DNA from: Rhodococcus qingshengii
Lineage (GTDB): Bacteria > Actinomycetota > Actinomycetes > Mycobacteriales > Mycobacteriaceae
Direction: 5' to 3'
Assembly (NCBI RefSeq): GCF_021025955.1
Contig: NZ_JAJNCL010000011.1
Location: 62,001-126,000, forward strand
Length of the DNA stretch: 64,000 nt
The notes beneath the pieces are model-generated. The model saw only the letters and a program-made list of their open reading frames with translations. It searched no databases and was not told the origin of the DNA. Below, one piece after another: positions 42,351-51,189 of the stretch; the first letter of the stretch is position 1, and each line of letters begins with the position of its first letter. The position numbers were made by a program, and so were the translations under genes.

Positions 42351-42581
42351 ATGAATCTCTCTTCCGAGCAAAACCGAACGATTCCTCTTTATACGGATAT
42401 CTTTTGGATTGCATGTGTTGTTTTGGCATTTGGTACCACTATTGCAATAATTCGTTCCCGCGACACTGTTTTAGCAAAGGTGTGCTGGATTATTGCCGTA
42501 CTTGTTTTTCCATTGGTAGGCGCTGCTGTCTGGTGGCTTGTCGGCCGTCGGCGCGCTACCCGTTCCGAGTCAAGTTTGTAG
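42351..42581 (+). CDS. Small two-helix membrane protein with PLDc_N-like domain (A)
   Basis: A 76-residue protein. Helix 1 is IFWIACVVLAFGTTIAII and helix 2 is WIIAVLVFPLVGAAVWWLVG, followed by GRRRATR. This spacing with a central Pro-Gly/Val turn matches the PLDc_N (phospholipase D N-terminal) family, which as a stand-alone domain has no enzyme activity. A related protein is at 46312. AT-rich codon use sets it apart from core genes. Confidence 0.65.
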   Translation: MNLSSEQNRTIPLYTDIFWIACVVLAFGTTIAIIRSRDTVLAKVCWIIAVLVFPLVGAAVWWLVGRRRATRSESSL

Positions 42582-42745
42582 ACATGCCGCAGATAGGGCC
42601 AAGGTGCGCCGACCACAGATAGACCTGCGGCCGGATCGATGGCCAGCTCGCTTCGTCGATCGCCTGAATGCTTTGGTTTTGAAACCGCGGCCGCACAGGC
42701 GAGGCCGGAACTCCGGCGAAGGCGGTGGGTACATCGAGTTCGTGA

Positions 42746-42979
42746 TCAGGCTTGTTTCTTGCGGGCAAAGTGCTTGCGCCACTTAGTGATGGCATCGGTC
42801 GCGACGGCGATCAGCCCACCCACGAGGATCATGAGGATCGCCCAGTTCCACGCCGAGGCGTCTTCGACAGCCCTATTGACTGCAGAGGGTAGAACAATCA
42901 GTGGGAACAGGATTGTGGCGATCGTACCTGCCCATCGCTGAACGACTTCATTGTCGAGTAGCCGCGTCAATCTCGGCAT
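42746..42979 (-). CDS. Small two-helix membrane protein
   Basis: A 77-residue protein with two predicted helices (about residues 17-33 and 45-63) and a basic tail ending HFARKKQA. Not recognised. It is convergent with the PLDc_N-like gene. Bases 42980-43178 upstream hold no gene. Confidence 0.5.
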   Translation of the reverse strand: MPRLTRLLDNEVVQRWAGTIATILFPLIVLPSAVNRAVEDASAWNWAILMILVGGLIAVATDAITKWRKHFARKKQA

Positions 42980-43178
42980 CCCACGCCCTATGCCGTCTCA
43001 GCTCAACATCATCCAGGTGCAGAGCAATCAAGCATGAGCGTACGGTGTGCAACGATCTCCGACCGGAAGGGTGACGTGACCAGCAGAGAGAGTGTCGCAC
43101 AATCCGTCCCATTGATTTTGTCCCGAAATATCATCTGTTGGTGAGTTTCGCGCCACGCAAGCGATCACGGCTGAGCGC

Positions 43179-43242
43179 CTTCCTGCGGCATTGAGTGTGC
43201 GTTTTGACCATGGTCAAAACGCACACTCAATGCCGCAGGAAG
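43179..43242. repeat. Perfect 64-bp palindrome
   Basis: Two 32-base arms meet with no spacer at 43210/43211. The inner part is GTGTGCGTTTTGACCA with its exact complement; the outer part begins CTTCCTGCGGCATTGA. It lies in a 440-base gap (42980-43421) otherwise without a convincing gene, downstream of the gene at 43422. It may act as a terminator, a cruciform or a mobile palindromic element. Confidence 0.9.
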
Positions 43243-43421
43243 TCACTCCGGTGTGATCACCAGCGAAAGCGCTGCGCAACTTGCGAACGGATTCACTTTT
43301 GCCGGTGCAAACAGCAGCCCACCTGACCTCGACACGCATGCCAGACGCGTGGGCAAGTCGGGTAGATAGGTGCCCGCGGGATTGACAGTCACGGACCCGG
43401 AGCTGGACGAGGCGCCGCTTC

Positions 43422-44180
43422 TCAGTCCGCGAAGTTCTCGGTGTAACCGAGGAAGAGCGTCCGCCTCCGAGTCAGGGTGTCCTCGAGGAGAGCCCATCCA
43501 GGCGCGTCACCACTGCTGTAGATCGGTTTCAGCTCCTCGATGACCTTGTTCGCCGTCAGCGAGGACAACGGCGTATCCCGTTCGAATCCAATCCAGGACG
43601 CACCGATGCCAAGTGGACGATAGCCGTAGGCGTCGGCGAGATGACTAGTGACAGCGTAGTTCTGGAATGTATCCCAGTCGACGCTGAAGTACCCGTTCGG
43701 AAAGCCAGCGATTGCAGTCAGGCTGTCGCGGACCGGCACGTGGAGAACGTGGATTTCATCGTCGAGAATCCTGGACGGTTCATCGTTGACTGCGGCCATC
43801 TGGTCGATCCAGTCGGGAGGGCATTCGCGAGTGCCGTGCAGTTGGTCCCAGCTCGGTATGAGTTCGCTCTTGCCGAGCTGAGCCGCCACATGAGCGACCT
43901 GCCGGAGCTCGAAGCGCCGTTGAGCGTCTGGGTCGTTCAGAAAGTCGAGATCGTCTGTCGCAACTTCGAGTTCATCGGCCTCGCCGGCGTGCATGCTCGT
44001 GTACGAAGCTTGGGCGAGATCGTCGAGGGTAATGAAGATTTGGACGTCGAGGTTTGCGGCGCGTTCTGCAGACACCAGCGTCAGAATGTCATCGAAATCC
44101 TGAACGTCACTTAGGCGTGCGCGGGTCAAAGCGCTGGTACGGGGATCATGAGCTCCGTCGAGAATCCTGTCGATTTTCAT
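43422..44180 (-). CDS. Hypothetical soluble protein, 252 residues
   Basis: Mixed alpha/beta composition, no signal or membrane segment. Distinctive segments are FPNGYFSVDWDTFQNYAV and YRPLGIGASWIGFER in the C-terminal half. I recall similar unnamed actinobacterial proteins but cannot assign a family. It resembles immunity-type cytoplasmic proteins in size and acidity, which is only a guess. Normal GC and codon use. Confidence 0.65.
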   Translation of the reverse strand: MKIDRILDGAHDPRTSALTRARLSDVQDFDDILTLVSAERAANLDVQIFITLDDLAQASYTSMHAGEADELEVATDDLDFLNDPDAQRRFELRQVAHVAAQLGKSELIPSWDQLHGTRECPPDWIDQMAAVNDEPSRILDDEIHVLHVPVRDSLTAIAGFPNGYFSVDWDTFQNYAVTSHLADAYGYRPLGIGASWIGFERDTPLSSLTANKVIEELKPIYSSGDAPGWALLEDTLTRRRTLFLGYTENFAD

Positions 44181-44184
44181 TGAC

Positions 44185-44488
44185 TCATGCTAGATCTACG
44201 GTCAGTCGCTACTACTGCCGCTGAGCGACTCTGACGTGGCCGGACATTTTGATTGTAGGTTGGCGCGCTCTTCGCGGCGCTCGAAGGGCACCCGGTGTGC
44301 ATCATGAAATACTTCATCACGCGGTGTAGGCGAAGACAGGAAGTATGTCTTCATCAGGGTCGCCGTATTCTTGGCAACCAACTGCCCGGCTACCTCACGA
44401 AGAGGTTCTTGTTGCAGTTATGACGCCCTGACCTGGTGCGAAGCTAGCCGGGCAGGCTCGCGGCATATCTTGTGACTGTGGCCCGAGA
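44185..44488. other. Spacer without a recognisable gene
   Basis: About 300 bases with stops in all frames. Nothing beyond scattered short repeats is seen. Confidence 0.5.
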
Positions 44489-44923
44489 TCAGCTGTCTGT
44501 AGATAACCCGGCAACAATCTTCTCGACGGCAGGAACTCGGACACTGTAACGCTCTGCCTGGCGAATCAATTCGCCACCGATCGAGTCGAGTTCACTCGGC
44601 CGGCCCGCCGCCAGGTCAGCCTGCAGCGACGAACGCATTGTCGCCGGCAGCGCCGACAGAGTTGCGGCGAGCGATTCGACCGTGTCAGGAACACCGTTGG
44701 CAACCTCGCACGCGACAACTTCGGCCAGAATCGATTGTGTGAGCGTGGCATCTCGGGTCAGGGCTTCGCCGAGGGGGGCTCGCCAGTGTGAGGTTAACAA
44801 GGCGAGGGGCGCCAGAAAGCGGAACTTGTGCCAGAGGATCTCTGCGTCGGTTCCTCCGACGGTGAGCTCGGTCTGCATGATCAATGGCGGCCACAACAGT
44901 CGAGGAGGAACTGCACTGCTCAA
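44489..44923 (-). pseudogene. C-terminal remnant of a ketopantoate reductase (ApbA/PanE family)
   Basis: About 120 residues match the C-terminal helical domain of 2-dehydropantoate 2-reductases: DAEILWHKFRFLAPLALLTS, then GEALTRDA, and near the end SELDSIGGELIRQAERY. The whole N-terminal NADPH-binding Rossmann domain is missing, so it cannot be an active enzyme. The break lies near 44900, where unrelated sequence begins. It is a fragment captured in or left by the island. Confidence 0.7.
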
Positions 44924-45011
44924 GCTCTATGCCTACAATCGAGTCATCGCCGGAGATCCCTTCTTCGTGTCTGGAACGCCAAGTCGCCCCCAATAAATGG
45001 AGGTTGAGGTT

Positions 45012-45275
45012 GTGACTCGTCAGAAAATTATCGCCGTTACTGCTGTGGCAGTTGCCGTGGTCATCGCTGGTTCGTACTTTGCGCTCAACGGTCAAGACCA
45101 GGACGAAACCCCTGGAACCACCACACCTTCGACCGTTCAGCAGTACGACGACGATGCGCCCCAAACGAACGAGGACTTCGAGAGAGATTCGAAGATGGGA
45201 CGCAGCCCGAGTGAAACGCCGGTGCCCGGATCGAATACCATCCAGGGCCCGGACGAATTCCACGCGGGATCTTAG
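45012..45275 (+). CDS. Small membrane-anchored or secreted protein
   Basis: About 87 residues. A basic N-terminus and one hydrophobic helix (IIAVTAVAVAVVIAGSYFAL) precede an acidic, Pro/Thr/Ser-rich tail with no cysteines. GGAGG lies 10 bases before the GTG at 45012; an ATG at 44997 lies before it in frame but has no such site. Followed by a clear terminator, so it forms its own transcription unit. Not recognised. Confidence 0.6.
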   Translation: MTRQKIIAVTAVAVAVVIAGSYFALNGQDQDETPGTTTPSTVQQYDDDAPQTNEDFERDSKMGRSPSETPVPGSNTIQGPDEFHAGS

Positions 45276-45283
45276 CGACACTG

Positions 45284-45323
45284 CCGGGAGTGGTACCTAT
45301 CGAGAGGTAGGTACCACTCCCGG
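45284..45323 (+). terminator. Rho-independent terminator
   Basis: A perfect 15-bp stem, CCGGGAGTGGTACCT with AGGTACCACTCCCGG, followed by TTTGTTGTTT. It lies 9 bases after the small anchored protein gene. Confidence 0.9.
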
Positions 45324-45330
45324 TTTGTTG

Positions 45331-45718
45331 TTTCTGAAGAAACCCAGCAAGAGGTGTTTGGTCGCTTCCGACGTTCTTAGTCGAAAGCGGCAGTTGCAAA
45401 GCGGGCGGACCGCAAACGGTCGTATTCGGCCCACGAATCGACCCGAATCGGCGCTGTGATTCTCGGAATAATTTGGCACGTTTTGCACGGAACTATTTGG
45501 CACGGGGCGCCCCTGAGATGAGCTGAGGTGCGTCATACGAATCTCACGCACCAGCGGACATAAAGCCACTATGCGCACGCAGGCGGTCCGCCAATGCTTC
45601 TGTCGCTGTTGCCGATCCGGATTCCAGTCGAGATAGCCTTCGATCACTGTCGGGTCTAAACACCAGAGACCGCTACCATCCCTCGACGCCGTCTATCTTA
45701 CAAAATGCCCTTTTTGGA
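45331..45718. other. Spacer with ATTTGGCACG direct repeats
   Basis: No convincing gene. ATTTGGCACG occurs twice near 45470 and 45490. A minus-strand open frame exists here but has unnatural composition and crosses the terminator. Confidence 0.45.
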
Positions 45719-46093
45719 TTACGGCGCACCAGAGAGCTGATAGCTGATGTAGCTGTCACCCCACTCGAGATAGGCACTTGACGTTGCCTGGCCTCGGATC
45801 TGGTCGTTCTGCCATTGATATACGGGAAAGCCTAGAGGAACCGGAAAGGAGCTCACCCGTTCGAAGGTGTAGCTCGTGCCATGGCCCTGCGAGTAACGCC
45901 GCTCGAGCTCTTCACGACTGCGTGGCGGAAAATTGCTGATCAGGTATGTGCGCCCGAGCGAGGTGATGCGTTCCGGAGGCGCGAATACATTGGCGCTGCG
46001 ATATGCGGAAGCAAAATACAGGTAGAACACCGCGACGACGATTACCAGCGATACCGCGACGATCTTCAACGCACGACGGAACGATAGCGGCAT
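45719..46093 (-). CDS. Membrane-anchored protein of unknown function
   Basis: A 124-residue protein with a short basic start, one helix (IVAVSLVIVVAVFYLYFASA) and an extracellular domain of about 90 residues rich in Tyr, Ser and aromatic residues. Not recognised. Monocistronic. Confidence 0.55.
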   Translation of the reverse strand: MPLSFRRALKIVAVSLVIVVAVFYLYFASAYRSANVFAPPERITSLGRTYLISNFPPRSREELERRYSQGHGTSYTFERVSSFPVPLGFPVYQWQNDQIRGQATSSAYLEWGDSYISYQLSGAP

Positions 46094-46210
46094 GGTTCAC
46101 AGTACATCGGGCCGTACATGTCTCTGATATTTGCGACAGCGCGTGCGTCATCCTCCGGGCGGAGACGCCCCCGATATTGACACACGCTCAGTTCGATCCT
46201 GCAGGTTTGG

Positions 46211-46227
46211 GTGTGCGTTTTGACCAT
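46211..46227 (+). repeat. Dispersed 17-mer GTGTGCGTTTTGACCAT, copy 2
   Basis: Identical to the core of the 64-bp palindrome at 43179, but only as a half site. It lies upstream of the second PLDc_N-like gene. Confidence 0.8.
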
Positions 46228-46311
46228 CGACAAACCGGAAGGCCATCTACAGAAACCTGCGTTGAAATTCGTGTAGCCGGTCAATTCCCTTTCCCAGTAC
46301 GCTCGATAACT

Positions 46312-46608
46312 ATGTTCGCGAACTTGTTGGCTGAGGCAGGGCTGAGCGAGTGCTCGCGGGCAGGTACGGAGTGTCCAGGGTTTGGCGTCGGCCCGCTCGA
46401 AATCGCGGTTGTCGGTATTCTTGCTATCACGTTGCTGATGGTGCCATCATTCGCCACTTTCTCGATCCTCTCCTGGAAACCACCAGCTCGTGAACGAATG
46501 TCGTGGTTGGTTGCGGTATGGGTCATTCCTGTAGTTGGCGGAGTTCTGTGGTTCATTTATGCGAGGGCTCGCTCGTCCGCGACACGTGAAATTCGAACAT
46601 CCGACTGA
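46312..46608 (+). CDS. Small two-helix membrane protein with PLDc_N-like domain (B)
   Basis: A 98-residue protein. Helix 1 is EIAVVGILAITLLMVPSFAT, helix 2 MSWLVAVWVIPVVGGVLWFI, then YARARSS. The second half parallels the protein at 42351, with the same Trp-rich start of helix 2 and central Pro, so the two are paralogues or members of one family. The N-terminus has two cysteines on the outside. Two members within 4 kb is unusual. Confidence 0.6.
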   Translation: MFANLLAEAGLSECSRAGTECPGFGVGPLEIAVVGILAITLLMVPSFATFSILSWKPPARERMSWLVAVWVIPVVGGVLWFIYARARSSATREIRTSD

Positions 46609-46711
46609 TCAGCGCGATGTACAGAGCAGGCGGAATTCAGAGGTCGGCTTACACGGATCGAAATCCAGCTGTGATTTGTGGGCAGCACTGTTCTCGCGAT
46701 TGGAGACGCTT

Positions 46712-47503
46712 GTGACCTTCCCCGACGTCGAGGTGCCGCTGTTCCGGCTTGATTACAGCGATGAGCAGGTATGGAGCAAGGTCGTGCACACCGCTCTCGG
46801 CCCGGAATCCGATCGCACAGACCCGTTGACCATTGTCGAAGGTCCTGAATTTGCCGGGATGGATATCTACGAGCTGCTGGCTCGCCTCAACGAGGACGAT
46901 CCGGGGTATCGGTTCATAGTTGTCGCCGACGAGCGGACTCTCGAAGATCCGGATCACCTGTTCACTGTCATTACCGCCACGAATCCTCCCGGGAGTTTGC
47001 CGGTTGCGGCTCGAACATTGCCGGATGTCATAGCCAACCTGTGGATCAGCAATCTCGACTTTGCGGACTACACGGCGGCTGCGGATCCTGACGGGGTGTA
47101 CCGAGCAGCCCCGCGGCACGGTACCGAACCCCAAGAGCGGGCGGTACAGGTAGACGAGATCATCGAGGCGATGGGCGACGGCCCGCGGTCGGGACCGCTG
47201 GAGGAATTCCGTATCGCGCTGCTGAATTACCGTGCTCAGGCCGCATCTCGAGTCTTCATGCCTCTCATCGATGCCCGAATCGCCTATGAGAACAGCTCGC
47301 GGCGTCCCATCTCGGACTACTCGAAGTATTGGGATGTGTACGGGCACGACGAATACCTCGACGCGCTTCGAGAGGGCGGTCAGGTGCTGGCATTCAGGCT
47401 CGATCTGATGACCGGTCACCGCGACAATCACTGGAGTGCGGTTCTCGATCTGTCCACTCTTCGCGTGCTCGGTGCCGTCCGGTGGATCAAACATTCGAGT
47501 TAG
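46712..47503 (+). CDS. DUF6924-like protein with unassigned C-terminal domain
   Basis: About 263 residues. The first ~110 match my memory of DUF6924: VPLFRLDYSDEQVWSKVV, then GPEFAGMDIYELLARL and YRFIVVADERTLED. The C-terminal half (from EEFRIALLNYRAQAASRVF) contains DYSKYWDVYGHDEYLDALRE and is unassigned. The GTG at 46712 has GGAGA upstream; the longer frame overlaps the previous gene. Cytoplasmic. DUF6924 proteins are often near secreted-toxin loci, but no toxin is visible here. Confidence 0.65.
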   Translation: MTFPDVEVPLFRLDYSDEQVWSKVVHTALGPESDRTDPLTIVEGPEFAGMDIYELLARLNEDDPGYRFIVVADERTLEDPDHLFTVITATNPPGSLPVAARTLPDVIANLWISNLDFADYTAAADPDGVYRAAPRHGTEPQERAVQVDEIIEAMGDGPRSGPLEEFRIALLNYRAQAASRVFMPLIDARIAYENSSRRPISDYSKYWDVYGHDEYLDALREGGQVLAFRLDLMTGHRDNHWSAVLDLSTLRVLGAVRWIKHSS

Positions 47504-47536
47504 CGGGCATGACCAACCGTCGAAAGGTCGTCGCCG

Positions 47537-48130
47537 ATGACGTCCCAGCCCGAACCGTCCCATAAGCAGGAGATGCCGGTGACGCCAGAAGTTACAGCCG
47601 AACAAATAGCCGAGATCGTGTGTGAAAGATACCCGAGCGAACTGAACGAGCGGCATGAAGAAATTTCCTACATCATCGATACTGGTCAACAGCGCGCGCA
47701 ACGAGGCGTTTTGAATCAAGAAAAAGGTGTACGGCTCCGCCCAGCGATCACACTCTCAGACACATCTATCCGGTTCGAGTTTTCTTACACCGCTGCAGGT
47801 CGCCACGGAAATCTCCGAATATCCAATAGGGTACTGATATTCCAAGCTGTCATCATTGGTTACGACGCTGTCAATGGGCAGACTGCTACGCTCCCCGAAA
47901 ACGAGGCAGAAGGATGGGCCCGAGCACTCCTCGGGCAAGCGCTCTGCAATTATGCCTATAAAGTTGAAGGATCGGTCGAACGCGCGAGGAAAAGGCGAAG
48001 CTTCCCTGTTCTCGTAGACCGAGAGGACGGGCCGATAGCGACTCCCCCAGATTTCGATTGGAGTGGGGTCATTCTCGAGGAAATCGAATCAAACACACGC
48101 CCTCGAACCGTTCCACTAATTTCTGATTGA
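47537..48130 (+). CDS. Hypothetical soluble protein, 197 residues
   Basis: No signal peptide or membrane helix. Segments of note are IAEIVCERYPSELNERHEEI and GWARALLGQALCNYAYKVEG. AT-richer than its neighbours. Not recognised. It follows the DUF6924-like gene by 33 bases on the same strand, so they may be co-transcribed. Confidence 0.55.
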   Translation: MTSQPEPSHKQEMPVTPEVTAEQIAEIVCERYPSELNERHEEISYIIDTGQQRAQRGVLNQEKGVRLRPAITLSDTSIRFEFSYTAAGRHGNLRISNRVLIFQAVIIGYDAVNGQTATLPENEAEGWARALLGQALCNYAYKVEGSVERARKRRSFPVLVDREDGPIATPPDFDWSGVILEEIESNTRPRTVPLISD

Positions 48131-48371
48131 ACACACCGAAGAGCCTGGCCTGAGCACCTGGAACCCTGAACGAACAGAGCGTCGTACTCAAGGCCGGGTG
48201 GATATACACGGCGAACTGCACCCTCAACCCGGACCAACTCCGTCGCTATAAGCCCGTCGCCGACAACTGGTACGCATTTCCGTAAAGAATGGTCCACGCT
48301 CACATCGCGCATACAATCAATGCGTCGGTCGGCTGAGTACATGTCCGGACAACAGGACACATGGGGAAATA

Positions 48372-48662
48372 ATGTTCAGCAACGTATGGGTCTTCGTCAT
48401 CATTACCTTCGCCTTTCTGGGGGTTCGGGCAGTCAGGCGTCTGGTCACCGGTGCCGAAACAGCAGGTGACCCGCTCCTGGTCGTGGGTGCAGTCCTCTAC
48501 GTAAGTGCCGGCGTCATCGCTCTGACCTTCGACCCCACTCCGGTCCCCAAGATCGCCGCATTCCTTCTGACTGTCGCCGGAGGAGTCGCTATTCTCAACC
48601 AATTCATCCGCGACTCTCGCGAGAAAAAATTACGCCAGCATCGTCAGAGCAGGCAAGAGTAA
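48372..48662 (+). CDS. Small three-helix membrane protein
   Basis: A 96-residue protein with hydrophobic helices at about residues 4-20, 33-52 and 58-78 and a strongly charged C-terminus (RDSREKKLRQHRQSRQE). GGGGAAATA precedes the ATG. Not recognised. Confidence 0.55.
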   Translation: MFSNVWVFVIITFAFLGVRAVRRLVTGAETAGDPLLVVGAVLYVSAGVIALTFDPTPVPKIAAFLLTVAGGVAILNQFIRDSREKKLRQHRQSRQE

Positions 48663-48775
48663 CCCGACGACTCGTCGACATCAGCCTCGACCTTTCTGCC
48701 TAAAGTCTGTCATCCCGGAACCCATCACCTGACCCACTTCGGGAAGTGCGCCTGAGTGGCTTCCTGCGCGTTCCG

Positions 48776-48792
48776 GTGTGCGTTTTGACCAT
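48776..48792 (+). repeat. Dispersed 17-mer GTGTGCGTTTTGACCAT, copy 3
   Basis: Third copy of the 17-mer. It is preceded by CTTCCTGCG as in the outer arm of the 64-bp palindrome, so more than the core is shared. Confidence 0.8.
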
Positions 48793-48958
48793 CGTCATAC
48801 CGGACGATCTCAAACACGCTCCTACGTGCAATTCACCTGGGGAAATTTCGGCGTGTTCCGTCCATTTTGCTGTCCGGTGAAATAATCCGGTATGGCATAG
48901 TTTCTAGTGGACAGTTTGTGTCCGGAACGTCGTGAACGGCGAAAATCGGGAGCGGCGG

Positions 48959-49555
48959 TCAGAGCACTGGGAGCATTCCGGCTTCCCTCTCGGTGCGGGC
49001 CAACTCGATGTTTGCGTACAACGCTGAACGCTTCAAACCTGTGTTCCGGCATAGTGTTTCGATCTTGAACTGTCCGGTCTCGTGCGTTTGCAGCAGGTAT
49101 GCGCGCTCTTCCGGGGTGAGCTTGTGCTGACGGCCTTTCATCTTGCCTGCCGCCGCCGCGGCCGCAACGGCATCTCGGGTCCTGCTTCGGATCAGGTCTG
49201 ATTCGAATTCGGCCATCAGCCCGAGAACGCCGATAAACATCTTGCCCATCGGATCTGATGGGTCGTAAATCTTCCCGTGGATCGACAAGGCAATACCCTT
49301 GTCTGCCAGTCGCCCCACCGTCTCGTGAAGGTCCCTCGCGGACCGGGAGAGCCGATCGAGTTTGGTAACGCAGAAGACGTCGCCTTCGCGGGCAGCGTTG
49401 ATCGCGTTGTCGAGTCCGGGTCGCCGGGCCTGCCGGCCGCTGATTCCGTGATCGACGTAGACCCGGTCGCGGTCGACGCCCTCCTTGGCGAGAAGCTCGA
49501 CCTGAATCGACGAATCCTGAGCCGCCGTACTGACCCGCGCGTAGCCGATCTTCAT
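48959..49555 (-). CDS. Serine recombinase, resolvase/invertase family
   Basis: A 198-residue small serine recombinase, full length for Tn3-type resolvases or Gin-type invertases. The catalytic serine is in KIGYARVSTAAQDSSIQ, the arginines in TKLDRLSRSARDL, and the E-helix region GLMAEFESDLIRSRTRDAV follows. A C-terminal helix-turn-helix (FKIETLCRNTGLKRSALYAN) binds the site. No transposase is nearby. The ATG at 49555 is canonical; the frame continues upstream through a hexanucleotide repeat and is not used. Confidence 0.92.
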   Translation of the reverse strand: MKIGYARVSTAAQDSSIQVELLAKEGVDRDRVYVDHGISGRQARRPGLDNAINAAREGDVFCVTKLDRLSRSARDLHETVGRLADKGIALSIHGKIYDPSDPMGKMFIGVLGLMAEFESDLIRSRTRDAVAAAAAAGKMKGRQHKLTPEERAYLLQTHETGQFKIETLCRNTGLKRSALYANIELARTEREAGMLPVL

Positions 49556-49600
49556 TCGCACCCGCCCGTATGACGTGCAGCGGGATACGACCGCGAGCCC

Positions 49601-49634
<34 letters not shown>

Positions 49635-49817
49635 ACCCAGTCTCGAATAGCCTGGTCTGTCCGGTGGCCCGAACATCCTCGTCGATGTGGCCGGGTGACG
49701 CCGCTGCTCCTTCGGGATGCTTCACAGTATTTCGTGAGCACGGCCCTGAACTTACCGGCAGCATCTGATGAGATGTCGAACTCGTACGCTGGCAACACCA
49801 TTACCGGAAATGCAGAA

Positions 49818-50118
49818 CCGGTCCCCGCGCAACGAGAAGTCGCTGCGCTGGGGACCGGATGGGGGTGAAACTTACTTACACAACTGCACTCTTACGAGCT
49901 TGCGGACTCGCCTAGACATCCGAAAGCCGCCAAATAGGGTCTTCCGAGCCGAACACATATCGAACAACACACTGTGCCGGTCTCGGTACGGCCCCGTCCT
50001 GCGGTACTGCTTGCGGGTAGTTCATCTCTCCCGCACCTTTTGATTCACTTTTCGCTTGCGAGAGAAAAGATACAACACTCGCCCGAGGATGTCTACCCCG
50101 ACAACTGTAGATATTTTG
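49818..50118 (-). ncRNA. Conserved ~300-nt element, copy A (inverted)
   Basis: Read on the minus strand it begins ATATCTAC, with the dyad TCTAC-N10-GTAGA at 50092-50111, then AGTGTTGTATCTTTTCTCTC. The middle has TGCGGG-N12-CCCGC and CAGTACCGCAGGACGGGGCC. The end is a hairpin, CCGGTCCCC with GGGGACCGG (49818-49858). It aligns closely with copy C along its whole length. Downstream lies a frame (ATG at 49801) that looks like a decayed MerR-type gene leading into the recombinase region. Confidence 0.75.
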
Positions 50119-50556
50119 CAGCGGAGGCAGAGAGGCATCTAGCCAAGGAAAATGGGTCGACCACACGTGTGGCAGGCGGCCTAGAAAATATGGGCGGACG
50201 ACGACGTCGCCGGCACGCACTACGTCACGTTCGAGATCTCATCGTTCCTCACATGGCGGTTCCCCCGTCTGTCTTCTCAACCGGCGGAACCATCGAACCC
50301 GGCGATACCGGTCGAAACCAACCGCACCGGTCAACCGCATCCTGCGCCCACACCTACCCATGCGATAACAGTTGGAAACACCCCGCACTGTCAACAACAT
50401 CGAGGCGACCCTTCCGCTACGCCAATCCCGCACATGTGAAAGCTGTCAGCGCGAACGGCCCTGTCCCCGAGGCACTACCGACGAGAATCGCGCGACGAGC
50501 AGCTATCGAAGGACAGACGAAAGTGGCAGCAACTCGTCCGGTCACTTACGACATCC

Positions 50557-50790
50557 TCAGTCTTGACGGTGCACAGCCTCGTTCATGTTTTCCACCGCAC
50601 GCGCATGCTGGGAGAGTTCGGCGCGCGCGGATCGCATCACCGCGCTTCGGCTGCGTTCTCCGGGCTCGACCGGCGCAGAATCCGCACCCGCATTCGGCGC
50701 GCTGTCGCCGGATTCGGATTCGGATTCGGCAAGGCGCTCCCGATCCGCCCGGGCGCGGATCAGTGACTGCGATTTCGAGGTATTTCGCAT
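50557..50790 (-). CDS. Doubtful small hypothetical protein
   Basis: A 77-residue frame, polar and Glu/Ser/Ala-rich, with helical RSARAELSQHARAVENMNEA at the C-terminus. There is no clear ribosome-binding site. The surrounding 50119-50891 interval holds no other credible gene. Confidence 0.25.
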   Translation of the reverse strand: MRNTSKSQSLIRARADRERLAESESESGDSAPNAGADSAPVEPGERSRSAVMRSARAELSQHARAVENMNEAVHRQD

Positions 50791-50891
50791 CAGAACATTG
50801 TCCCAGAACCATCGCCGCAGCTCACAACCCACGGATCAACCGGCGCCGAGCAGGCGTTTCCCGAGAACACGAAACCGCCAACGCCTCCGCG

Positions 50892-51189
50892 AATATTTCT
50901 ACCTCCGCCAGTGTAGACATTTCATCGGAGGTGTTGTAACTTTCTTCTCGAAGCAAGGAACGAATCACGGGGTGCGGGAGAGACGAACTACCCGCAAGCA
51001 GTACCGCAGGGCAGGAGCGTGCCGGGACCGAAAGTGTTGTGAGTGATTAGTTTTCAGGTCCCGACACCCCTTCAAAGCGGCTACCGGACATGGTGTGCGA
51101 GTCCGGAAGTTCGAAAGAATGCAGTTGTTGGTTCAGTAAGTCAGTTCAACCCCCATCTGGCCCCCGGCGCGCCCACCGCGCCGGGGGCC
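50892..51189 (+). ncRNA. Conserved ~300-nt element, copy B
   Basis: Starts AATATTTCTAC; dyad TCTAC-N10-GTAGA at 50898-50917; then GTGTTGTA. The middle shares AACTACCCGCAAGCAGTACC with copy A. It ends CAGTAAGTCAGTT and a perfect 13-bp hairpin (51159-51171 with 51177-51189). This copy is the most diverged and lacks the short open frame seen in A and C. Confidence 0.75.

Noticed and set aside
42351..42581. Calling the PLDc_N-like protein a phospholipase
   Set aside because: Only the membrane N-terminal domain is present; no HKD catalytic motif.
43243..43497. An 84-codon minus-strand frame ending at the 64-bp palindrome
   Set aside because: Overlaps the 3' end of the better-supported gene at 43422, with no ribosome-binding site.
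45297..45647. A 116-codon minus-strand frame
   Set aside because: Crosses a clear terminator and has unnatural composition.
49912..50022. A 37-codon peptide frame (MNYPQAVPQDGAVP...) shared by elements A and C
   Set aside because: Differences between A and C are mostly amino-acid changing and copy B lacks the ATG and frame, so RNA conservation explains it better than a leader peptide. Not fully excluded.
49974..50939. A 321-codon plus-strand frame in the island
   Set aside because: It runs through inverted copy A and into copy B, has Arg/Ser/Pro artefact composition and no start signal.
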